Assembly (NCBI RefSeq): GCF_003815715.1
Contig: NZ_CP033922.1
Coordinates: 4,760,001-4,824,000 of the forward strand
DNA from: Chryseobacterium sp. G0162
GTDB lineage: Bacteria > Bacteroidota > Bacteroidia > Flavobacteriales > Weeksellaceae
Direction: 5' to 3'
Length of the DNA stretch: 64,000 bases
Both the position numbers and the translations under genes were made by a program. The notes beneath the pieces are model-generated. The model saw only the letters and a list, made by a program, of their open reading frames with translations. It searched no databases and had not been told where the DNA came from. Below, one piece after another: positions 26,467 to 34,231 of the stretch. Within the stretch, counting starts at the first letter, position 1; each line of letters starts with the position of its first letter.

Positions 26467-28665
26467 TTATAAACTCAAAATTACTCCATTTTCCTTCAAT
26501 TGTTGCATTGGTTTTGAGAACCAGAACAATTCGAAATCTTCAAAATTCTCTTCAAAATGATTCTTAAGTTGTTGAGCTGTAGGTTTTTTCTGATTGTCTA
26601 TTGAATATTCTTCCAACATGCTCGTCAGCCATTCTGCTTTGTCCTGTTCCATCTCCACCTTAACAATATTGGTTTTTAGGTGGAATGTAAGAAGCGTATA
26701 TGTACCAGAATATTTCTTTTTATTTTTTATGCGATTCTCAGCGATTACATTTTTAGTTAAAAAGACAATTTTTGAATTTCCTTTGAATTTAAAATCTTCA
26801 TCTTCCAATAAGCTATCATGAATATAATCGGGATGAATTGTTGTTCTTGGAATTTTAAAATCAAACCACTCTTGAAGAGGAAGTTCAAAATTAACTCCAT
26901 GCATATAATTGAATAAAGATTTTTTTAAACCTGAACTAAATTTATTATGATCGATCCCTGTTTTGTCTGTAAAGTCAATATCATTATTTGCAAATAGAAT
27001 TTCTTGCTTGATGGGAGTAACTCCAAATTCTTCTGGATTTAGTCCAACTGGTGAATGAGCAGTCATTGCGAACTGATGCCAAAAACCACTTTGTAAAATT
27101 CCCATTTCAAATAACTGACGAATCATTTCCATAGAATCAATCGTTTCCTGAATGGTTTGTGTTGGGTAGCCATACATCAGATAAGCATGGATCATAATTC
27201 CGGCTTCTGTAAAATTTCTTGTCACTTTTGCAACTTGTTCCACAGAAATCCCTTTATCAATTAATTTCAACAAGCGATCACTTGCCACTTCCAATCCACC
27301 GGAAACTGCGACACAACCTGAAAGTTTTAATAAATAACACAAATCACGGGTGAAACTTTTCTCAAAACGGATATTCGTCCACCAGGTAACGACAAGATTT
27401 CTTCTTAAAATTTCAAGGGCTACTTCTCTCATCAAGGCAGGAGGTGCTGCTTCATCTACAAAATGGAAACCGGTTTCTCCTGTAGTTTTAATGAGTTCCT
27501 CCATTCTATCAACCAGAATTTTGGCAGAGATAGGTTCGTAAATTTTAATATAATCTAAAGAGATATCACAGAATGTACATTTCCCCCAATAACATCCATG
27601 GGCCATCGTTAGTTTATTCCATCTTCCGTCACTCCATAAACTGTGCATTGGATTGGCTATTTCAATAACAGAAATGTATTGATCCAGTTTTAAATCGGTA
27701 TAATCTGGAGTTCCAATATCCGACTGCTTATAGTCGTGCCTTTTGGAATTGTTCTTATAAACGACTTCCTGATTTTCAATTAAAAAAGTCCTTTTATATT
27801 GAGATTCTTCACTTTGCCCAGAATGACCAAAAACATTTTCACATAGAAGCTCAAGAGGAATTTCACCATCATCAAGAGTAATAAAATCAAAGAATTCAAA
27901 TACTCTTTGATCTTTTATTTCTCTTAATTCTGTGTTGGGAAAACCTCCGCCCATTGCGATTTTAATATGCGGGTAATTTCTCTTGATAAATTGTGCGGAT
28001 TTGAAAGCCGAATATAAGTTTCCAGGAAAAGGAATAGAAAAACAAACCAATTTAGGCTGAACTTCTTTTATTTTTTTCTGAAGAATTGTTAAAGTAAAAT
28101 CATCGATAAATGTTTGCTGATCGGATAATTTTGAATACAATTCATCAAAAGAATTGGCGCTCTTTCCAAGACGCTCAGCATATCTGCTGAAACCGAAGTC
28201 AGCATCAATATTTTCAACGATATAATCTGAAATGTCCTCCAGATATAAAGTCGCCAAATGTTTAGCTTTATCTTGTAAACCCATGTTTCCGAAGGCAAAT
28301 TCCATATCATCCAATTGGTTGAAACGGGAAGCTTCCGGGAGAAAGTTCATGCTGCAGATCTGCCTCGCCAATGTTGGTGTTTTCCCTTGTAAAAAAGGAA
28401 TAACCTGATCGATGGTTTTTAAATATTCTTCTCTTAACGCATAGATTCTCTGAGCGTTTTCAGAAGCATTATGAATATCAATTTCTTTATTGAAAACCTT
28501 TTGTAATCCACCTTTTGAAAATAATTCCAAAATAACATCTATTCCTAAATCAATCTGATAACTGGAAATATTTTTGGTATTTAAAAATCCTTTAATATAA
28601 GCAGTTGCCGGATAAGGAGTGTTAAGTTGGGTAAAAGGCGGAGTAATAAGAAGTAGGTCTTTCAA
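26467..28665 (-). CDS. cobalamin-type (B12-binding) radical SAM protein
   Basis: A 732-residue protein. The N-terminus LLLITPPFTQLNTPYPATAY and VCFSIPFPGNLYSAF with MGGGFPNTELRE fit a B12-binding-like Rossmann domain (to about residue 300). The radical SAM core follows: the cluster motif MAHGCYWGKCTFCD (around residue 360), a CX4CX2C spacing rather than CX3CX2C, then FHFVDEAAPP and SGGLEVASDRLLKLIDKG. The long C-terminal part is unassigned. Such enzymes often carry out methylations or rearrangements; the substrate is unknown. The start is TTG at 28665, with a TAnnTTTG box 13 bases upstream. Confidence 0.85.
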   Translation of the reverse strand: MKDLLLITPPFTQLNTPYPATAYIKGFLNTKNISSYQIDLGIDVILELFSKGGLQKVFNKEIDIHNASENAQRIYALREEYLKTIDQVIPFLQGKTPTLARQICSMNFLPEASRFNQLDDMEFAFGNMGLQDKAKHLATLYLEDISDYIVENIDADFGFSRYAERLGKSANSFDELYSKLSDQQTFIDDFTLTILQKKIKEVQPKLVCFSIPFPGNLYSAFKSAQFIKRNYPHIKIAMGGGFPNTELREIKDQRVFEFFDFITLDDGEIPLELLCENVFGHSGQSEESQYKRTFLIENQEVVYKNNSKRHDYKQSDIGTPDYTDLKLDQYISVIEIANPMHSLWSDGRWNKLTMAHGCYWGKCTFCDISLDYIKIYEPISAKILVDRMEELIKTTGETGFHFVDEAAPPALMREVALEILRRNLVVTWWTNIRFEKSFTRDLCYLLKLSGCVAVSGGLEVASDRLLKLIDKGISVEQVAKVTRNFTEAGIMIHAYLMYGYPTQTIQETIDSMEMIRQLFEMGILQSGFWHQFAMTAHSPVGLNPEEFGVTPIKQEILFANNDIDFTDKTGIDHNKFSSGLKKSLFNYMHGVNFELPLQEWFDFKIPRTTIHPDYIHDSLLEDEDFKFKGNSKIVFLTKNVIAENRIKNKKKYSGTYTLLTFHLKTNIVKVEMEQDKAEWLTSMLEEYSIDNQKKPTAQQLKNHFEENFEDFELFWFSKPMQQLKENGVILSL

Positions 28666-28678
28666 CAGAAATTTTTTG

Positions 28679-28686
28679 CAAAGTTA
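28679..28686 (-). promoter_or_regulatory. promoter -7 box for the radical SAM gene
   Basis: Minus-strand TAACTTTG fits TAnnTTTG and leaves only a 13-base leader before the TTG start, which supports that start. No -33 TTG is evident. Confidence 0.5.
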
Positions 28687-28945
28687 TTCTAAAGTTTTTT
28701 TAGAAAAAAATTTTTTGCTCTGATTATAAACAGGGTTGAAATAATACCTGTATGCTTTGAATTATTTTCTCGGAGATCTCACTGATTTCGTAGATCATCG
28801 TATAGTGTTATAGTATTACCAAAAAAAGAAAAATTTTTGCATTTGTGACTTAAAAATTTATGCCACGAATGCACGAATTAAATAGTGTAGTTTTTTAGAA
28901 TTTCAATAAGGTAAAAGGATGGGTAGATATTTTGAATTTTGTTTT

Positions 28946-29110
28946 GACGCAAAGTTTTTATTATTAAGTTGGATATTTTAAGGGAGCAAAAGATGGAATC
29001 AATGAAATTGATTCTTATTAAGCGAGCGCATAGCTATAAAGCTTCTTCAATGACGAAGTCAGCTCCTTAGCTCCCTAAAATAAGATATTAGAATAATTTT
29101 AGCTTTGCGT
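28946..29110. repeat. foldback element, copy 1
   Basis: A ~165-bp imperfect palindrome with terminal inverted repeats ACGCAAAG / CTTTGCGT and nested internal arms (TTTAAGGGAGC / GCTCCCTAAAA). It contains AAGATGGAATCAATGAAATT and CTTATTAAGCGAGCGCATA. It is followed 26 bases later by a second copy in the same orientation. No open frame is found. The gap 28687-28945 holds only degenerate AT-rich DNA, with a gccacgaatgcacgaatt motif. Confidence 0.85.
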
Positions 29111-29135
29111 TTAAAAATAAATATCTACTATTTTT

Positions 29136-29298
29136 GACGCAAAGTTTTTTATAATTAAGCTGAATATTTCAAGAAAGCAAAAGATGGAATCAATTTCATT
29201 GATTCTTATTAAGCGAGCGCATACCCACACAGCTTCAACGACTAAGTCGGTTCCTTAGCTCTCTAAAATAAAACGTTAGAATTATTTTAATTTTGCGT
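29136..29298. repeat. foldback element, copy 2
   Basis: Second copy of the unit, offset by 190 bp, with the same ends (ACGCAAAG / TTTTGCGT) and core (AAGATGGAATCAA, CTTATTAAGCGAGCGCATA). It differs from copy 1 at many scattered sites, so the duplication is old or the two were acquired separately. Confidence 0.85.
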
Positions 29299-29315
29299 TT
29301 AAAAATAAATTATAG

Positions 29316-30059
29316 CTATTTAAATACAGTATCAACAGTATGATTACTGATGAAATTAAGAAAAGATTCTTCGTCAAAATATCCATTTTCATCTATAAGT
29401 TCAGGATGTAAAAATTCGGCTTCATGAGAACCATCTAAACTTATATTTTCTATAAATCTGCCTGTTTTTCCCTCAATTACATTGTGAAGACTTATTAAAT
29501 ATGTTGAATGTATACTGCCTTCTGCAACAGTGTAATGTCCGTTTTCTGCAATAAGGGAACTGGTTATATTTCCATTACTATACGTTTCATTATCGTTGCC
29601 GGATGCTCCAAACAAAATATTACAGGAAATATTTCCTGAACAATAAAGACAACCATTAACAATGATATTTTTGGCCTGTATATTTCCGATAACAATAAGT
29701 ACAACGTAATCCTCCACAAAAAGATCTTCGGAAAGGTCAATGTCTTGCTCGGATAAGATGATTTTATATCCTTCTCCGTCTTCTGTAGTTAAATCAAAAG
29801 TGTTCGGTTCTTCGTTTTCTGCAAGGATAATCGTAGGCGTATCATCATCATTATTGGAATCTAAAGAAGCTGCTTTTATCTTTTCCGCAATTTCCTCATC
29901 CAACAATTCAATAAATTCTGAAAGATCTTCTTCCTCTAAAGAGTGGTCTTCGAAAAAAGTGAAATCCAATGTTGATGAAACTGTAGAATAAAAACTTTCT
30001 GAGTGATTTTTAAGTCGGGTATATAATTGATCTTTTGTGAGTTGTTGTAATTCTTTCAT
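29316..30059 (-). CDS. acidic protein with bactofilin-like beta-helix region
   Basis: A 247-residue protein without a signal peptide. The first ~75 residues are helical and very acidic (SLEEEDLSEFIELLDEEIAEKI). Residues ~115-200 show short repeated turns (VVLIVIGNIQAKNIIVNGCLYCSGNIS..., YSNGNITSSLIAENGHYTV), like the beta-helix of bactofilin/polymer-forming proteins. The C-terminus ends FDEESFLNFISN. No family is confidently assigned. It sits next to the tandem foldback repeats and a DUF4870 gene. Confidence 0.65.
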   Translation of the reverse strand: MKELQQLTKDQLYTRLKNHSESFYSTVSSTLDFTFFEDHSLEEEDLSEFIELLDEEIAEKIKAASLDSNNDDDTPTIILAENEEPNTFDLTTEDGEGYKIILSEQDIDLSEDLFVEDYVVLIVIGNIQAKNIIVNGCLYCSGNISCNILFGASGNDNETYSNGNITSSLIAENGHYTVAEGSIHSTYLISLHNVIEGKTGRFIENISLDGSHEAEFLHPELIDENGYFDEESFLNFISNHTVDTVFK

Positions 30060-30128
30060 AAACTTTAAGCCTATTGCATCTACTTATTGTAGAGAAAATA
30101 GGATAGATGCAATATAAGGAGATAAGTT

Positions 30129-30461
30129 TTATTTTGCTAAAAAGCCAAATTTATTCTCAAACATTTTTCCGATCACCGGAATAGGTTTTTTCTGTTCATT
30201 GGCAGCATTAATAATCCCAAATACCCATAAGATTAATAAAATCAATCCTATATAATTTAAAAAAGATAAGGCAGGAAGAATGGGGATTACGATGGAAAGA
30301 AGAACATTGATAACGACAGTTAATAAGAAGAATCCTAGCCCTTGTTCCAAATGATAGTTAGCCAGGTCATTTTTAGCATGCAAGTCTTTGCTTTTAACAT
30401 AAGCAATGATCCATCCGATAATTGTTACATAACTTAAAATAGAAATTGTTTTACTGTTCAT
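30129..30461 (-). CDS. DUF4870 small membrane protein
   Basis: A 110-residue protein with three membrane segments (residues ~5-22, 42-65, 67-88) and HAKNDLANYHLEQGLGFFLL, the conserved lumen/helix segment of DUF4870 (Tic20-like) proteins. Function unknown. It is convergent with none; it lies 120 bases downstream of the response regulator gene on the same strand. Confidence 0.85.
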   Translation of the reverse strand: MNSKTISILSYVTIIGWIIAYVKSKDLHAKNDLANYHLEQGLGFFLLTVVINVLLSIVIPILPALSFLNYIGLILLILWVFGIINAANEQKKPIPVIGKMFENKFGFLAK

Positions 30462-30580
30462 ATTGAATATTTTTTGTCAAAGGTAGAACAGTAGATTTCA
30501 TCTATCAATAACTGATTGGTTAATGGCAACTTTCAATTGGTATTCAGTAGATGTTGGCAAAAAATGATATTCCGGTAATT

Positions 30581-31318
30581 TTATTCTTCCTTCATCAGTT
30601 TAAAAAAAGCTTCTTTCTTTGCCCTTGATATCGGAATACTGGCTCCGTTTTCCATTTCAACCATCCCTTCTCTGGAATAACTTACAATATAATTGGTATT
30701 AATTAGGAAAGACTGATGTACCCGGAAAAAATCAGGTGGGAGGAGAATGCTTTCATAGTTTTTAAGAGGTTTGGAAATCATGATTTTCTTTCCATCATTT
30801 AGGTAGAAAGTAGTATAGGAACCGGAAGTTTCACAATGCATAATCTGGTTGATCTTTACCACATGCATTGCTTCCTGGGTAGGGAGGATGATTCTTTGGG
30901 GAGTTCTGTGCATATTATGACTGAGTTCATGTACCTGTTGTTCTTCAAGAAAACGTTCCTTTATTCCTGAAATTCTGTTAATTGCTATTTCAAGTTCCTC
31001 AGCATCAATAGGTTTTAGTAAATAATCCAAAGCGCTGAATTTGAATGCCCGAATAGCGTATTCTTCATAAGCCGTTGTAAAAATCAAATGAAATTTCCGG
31101 TAAGAAATTTGTTGAAGTACCTCGAATCCTGTTCCATTTTTTAACATAATATCCATAAAAACAAGATCAGGCTGTAGCCTGTTAATAAGTTTTGCTGCTT
31201 CATCAGCACTTTCAGCATAGCCTATGATCTGGATTTTATCCGGAGCAATCATTTCCAACATAATGGACAAAGCTTCCCGTAAGTGATATTCGTCTTCTAT
31301 GATTATTGTTTTGTACAT
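30581..31318 (-). CDS. LytTR-family response regulator
   Basis: A 245-residue two-component regulator. The receiver domain has acidic residues E8/D9, the phosphoacceptor D56 in LVFMDIML, and the conserved Lys in DYLLKPID. A LytTR DNA-binding domain occupies residues ~135-245 (IILPTQEAMHVVKINQIMHC, MISKPLKNYESILLPPDFFRVHQSFLIN, SRAKKEAFFKLM). It starts 3 bases after the histidine kinase, so the two are translated together. Target promoters are unknown. Confidence 0.95.
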   Translation of the reverse strand: MYKTIIIEDEYHLREALSIMLEMIAPDKIQIIGYAESADEAAKLINRLQPDLVFMDIMLKNGTGFEVLQQISYRKFHLIFTTAYEEYAIRAFKFSALDYLLKPIDAEELEIAINRISGIKERFLEEQQVHELSHNMHRTPQRIILPTQEAMHVVKINQIMHCETSGSYTTFYLNDGKKIMISKPLKNYESILLPPDFFRVHQSFLINTNYIVSYSREGMVEMENGASIPISRAKKEAFFKLMKEE

Positions 31319-31321
31319 ATT

Positions 31322-33328
31322 TTATAATATTGGAATAAATAATGTTACCATGCAGCCTTGCTGACCATCTTTATCAATGGTCATTTCCCTTACTTCAAGT
31401 TTTGCCCTTGAATTATCTTTAAGCATAAGAAGCAATCTCTCATCCGTAATCTTAGTCGAAAGAGAACGATGAGAATCATCTGTTTTCTGCTTTCTGGAAG
31501 CGGTAAGTCCGATTCCATTATCCCTGATTGTACAAATGAGAAGGTTTTCTTCCGGCTTTTCTTCAAAATTAATGAATAATACTCCTTTTTGGAAGGCTTC
31601 TAAAGGTTTTAATCCATGCTCAATGGCGTTTTCAACGAATGGCTGTATTAAAAGTGGAGGAATATGAAGCTGCTGATCTACAGATTCTTCACATTGTATT
31701 TGGTAATCAAAACTTCGATTTAAACGAAGCTGCTGAAGTTCAATATAGTTTTCCAACGTATGTATTTCTTCTTCAAGAGTAATCGTTTCCATGCGGGATT
31801 GTTCTAGTACTCTTCGACTGAGTTTGGCAAATTTTCCAAGATACAATACTGCAAGATCTGTATCTTTTCTGAGAATCATTCCCTGGATATTTCCTAATGC
31901 ATTAAAGATAAAATGCGGATCCATCTGAGATTGTAACAGTCTTCTTTCAAGAGATAGTTTTTCCGCTAAGCTTTCCAATGTTTCCTTTTCCAAAAGTTCC
32001 ATTTTAAGTTCATTATTGGTTTGTTGTTGTTGAAGGAAATCTTCTCTTTTCTGATGATAACGCTGTCGGAAATAGTAAGACCGATACATAAAGACAAGTC
32101 CCACAAGTAACACTGCGGAAATTCCATATCCTAATAACTGATTTTTTTTCTGAAGTTTATTTTCCTGCTCCAGTTGCTGAATACGAGCTATTTTCTTTTC
32201 TGATTCATATTTGGCATCAGCATTCTGAAGGATCTGCTGAGTTGATTCGTCATACTTTAGTTTATTATATTTGATAAAAAATGTATCGTATTCAAGATAG
32301 GCTTTATAGTCTTTTTCTTCTGCTGCAATATTTTTCAGACATTCATAAAATGCTGCCAAAAGATAATTGTCTTTGTAGGGCAGAGTCTGTTGATAGGTAA
32401 TTCCTTCTTTAAAAAGATGTTCTGCGGTTCTGTATTCTCCTTTTGATACATAATACTGTCCGCGTAACCCCATAGAACTTCGGTATACGCTTTTGATACC
32501 ATACTGTTTCCCAATAAGTAAAGCTTTTTCCAATGCAGATAAAAATGAATTTTCATCAATTGGCTTAGGCCCATTCATATATAAAGCAGCAAGGTTGATA
32601 TAGGCAATTCCGATATTACTTTTACTATCTATTTTGGCTTCATTTTTTTCTATAAAAGCAATGGTTTGTTTAAAAAACAAAATGGCATCCTGCCAACGAC
32701 CGGTGTTTCCTGAAACAATGAGATCAGAAAGATAATTTCCTACCGCCAGTCTTGCATGAAGAATACTTTCAGGATTCCCAGATTTTTCCGCGAATGAAAG
32801 TCCTTCATCAGCATATTTTTTAACTTTTTCAGGAGAATCTGGTGAAAAGAGGTAAGAGATATCCGCACCGAGTTTAGCAGATTGGTCGTAGCTCTGCATT
32901 GTATTAAATAAAGCATAAGCTTTCAAAAAATAAGTAAGAGCCTGTGACTTATCATCAGTATATGATTTGAGATATCCCATCGCAGCATTAGCAAAAGCTT
33001 TTGCACGATCACTTTTTAAAGACTTGGCAATGTCATAGGACCTTTCTGTGTATTTTGTGAATTCCTTGAGATGAAGAAGACGTTTATGGGTTAGGGCAAG
33101 ATACGCACTACAAATCGCTTCATCTTCTTTATTTCCTGTTTTTTGAGAAACTTGAAGAGCTGCCATCTGCATTTTGAGACTTGCTGACGAGTCAGTAAAC
33201 CTTTTGGAATATCCTTCACTGGCTGCATGTTCGGCAGAAGATACTTGCTGAGCTTTTATGGAGCCACAGGAAATCCAGCAAAATATAAAGCAAAATAGAA
33301 GTTGGGTTATGTCGTTTTTTTTGATCAT
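31322..33328 (-). CDS. TPR-containing LytS/YehU-type sensor histidine kinase
   Basis: A 668-residue membrane kinase. It has a signal peptide and a periplasmic domain of TPR repeats (~30-390), one membrane helix (LLGYGISAVLLVGLVFMY, ~400-417), a coiled coil, and then the His_kinase domain with the phosphoacceptor His in LQSQMDPHFIFNALGNIQGM. The ATP-binding lid includes LLIQPFVENAIEHGLKP (N box) and CTIRDNGIGL (G box). TPR sensors of this kind are common in Bacteroidetes. The partner is the LytTR regulator directly downstream; the signal is unknown. Confidence 0.95.
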   Translation of the reverse strand: MIKKNDITQLLFCFIFCWISCGSIKAQQVSSAEHAASEGYSKRFTDSSASLKMQMAALQVSQKTGNKEDEAICSAYLALTHKRLLHLKEFTKYTERSYDIAKSLKSDRAKAFANAAMGYLKSYTDDKSQALTYFLKAYALFNTMQSYDQSAKLGADISYLFSPDSPEKVKKYADEGLSFAEKSGNPESILHARLAVGNYLSDLIVSGNTGRWQDAILFFKQTIAFIEKNEAKIDSKSNIGIAYINLAALYMNGPKPIDENSFLSALEKALLIGKQYGIKSVYRSSMGLRGQYYVSKGEYRTAEHLFKEGITYQQTLPYKDNYLLAAFYECLKNIAAEEKDYKAYLEYDTFFIKYNKLKYDESTQQILQNADAKYESEKKIARIQQLEQENKLQKKNQLLGYGISAVLLVGLVFMYRSYYFRQRYHQKREDFLQQQQTNNELKMELLEKETLESLAEKLSLERRLLQSQMDPHFIFNALGNIQGMILRKDTDLAVLYLGKFAKLSRRVLEQSRMETITLEEEIHTLENYIELQQLRLNRSFDYQIQCEESVDQQLHIPPLLIQPFVENAIEHGLKPLEAFQKGVLFINFEEKPEENLLICTIRDNGIGLTASRKQKTDDSHRSLSTKITDERLLLMLKDNSRAKLEVREMTIDKDGQQGCMVTLFIPIL

Positions 33329-33346
33329 TTCAGTTGATAGATTGGG

Positions 33347-33376
33347 CTAAATTATACATTGTGGAAGGATTAACAA
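33347..33376 (-). promoter_or_regulatory. possible promoter of the histidine kinase-regulator pair
   Basis: On the minus strand TTG (33374-33376) and TAATTTAG (33347-33354), 19 bases apart, lie 19 bases before the ATG. The -7 box has A instead of G/T at one position, so it is a near-match. Confidence 0.4.
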
Positions 33377-33544
33377 AATAGCACTGGTTTTAAAATGCTG
33401 ATTTTAAGGGAAAATTTGAACCTAATTAAACACATTGTCACCAGTTTTTTACCAAATACCAATTCAAAATGTATATATACCAATTGATGCTGGCAAATAG
33501 TCATTCGAATATTTAATCTTGCATAGAATATTAGTGCAATAGCC

Positions 33545-34006
33545 ATGAAAACTATATATAAATTCCTGACTTTCCTTATTTTATTTTTTCCTGCCAAAAT
33601 GCTGCTTTCCCAGCAGACAGATGAAAAGCGGATGAAAATTCAAGTATCTGTGAAAGATGGAAAAAATCAGATTGTTTCTGTTATTAAATCCTATACCATA
33701 TCCTATAACAGAACTTTATTAACCCCTGAGAATAATAAATCAGGGGAGGCTAAAGCATTTTATATATCATTGGATTTTGAAAAACAGGATATTCCTTTTT
33801 TAAGAGCATTTATCCAAAACAAAGCAGGTTTGGATGGTCAGATTACAGTAACAGATACTTATGGGAAATTACCTTCCCGAAAAATTGATTTTCAATCGGC
33901 CACAATGGATATTATGAACGATCAGGCGATGGGAGAGTACAGTGGGATGTTCATGAATCTAAGCTGTAATGTTATTACTATTGATGGGTTGAAAATAGAA
34001 CATTAA
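33545..34006 (+). CDS. exported Hcp/TssD-like protein
   Basis: A 153-residue protein with a clear signal peptide (FLTFLILFFPAKMLLSQ). The remainder follows the order of strands in Bacteroidetes Hcp (TssD) tube proteins: a first strand (MKIQVSVKD), SYTISYNRTLL, GEAKAFYISLDFEKQDIPFLRAFI, GQITVTDTYGKLPSRKIDFQSA, and the closing strands MNLSCNVITIDGLKIEH. Hcp proteins lack signal peptides, so this would be an unusual variant or a fold-mate. It is divergent from the sensor kinase. Confidence 0.5.
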   Translation: MKTIYKFLTFLILFFPAKMLLSQQTDEKRMKIQVSVKDGKNQIVSVIKSYTISYNRTLLTPENNKSGEAKAFYISLDFEKQDIPFLRAFIQNKAGLDGQITVTDTYGKLPSRKIDFQSATMDIMNDQAMGEYSGMFMNLSCNVITIDGLKIEH

Positions 34007-34011
34007 ACCTC

Positions 34012-34194
34012 ACAAATGATGAAAAAAAACACAATATACTTAATGCATCAACAATCCTGAAATGGGATATCTGTAGTGTAAAGATAGTAAATATGCATTT
34101 CCTGAACTTTCTTTACGATTGGAATCTCTTTAGAGAATCTTTAGAATGGTATCCTAAAATAGGAAAAGCTTTTACAGCAATGAATGAAGAGTAG
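34012..34194 (+). pseudogene. short remnant reading frame
   Basis: About 60 codons open in frame (NDEKKHNILNASTILKWD, HFLNFLYDWNLFRESLEWYP, IGKAFTAMNEE) ending at 34194. The only in-frame ATG is at 34093, leaving 33 residues. A +1 frame ATG at 34017 starts a signal-like MMKKNTIYLMHQQS that stops. Together this suggests a decayed gene between the Hcp-like gene and the TPR gene. Confidence 0.35.
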
Positions 34195-34231
34195 CTGAAA
34201 GAAAAGAATATATAAATCTAAAGATAAGACC

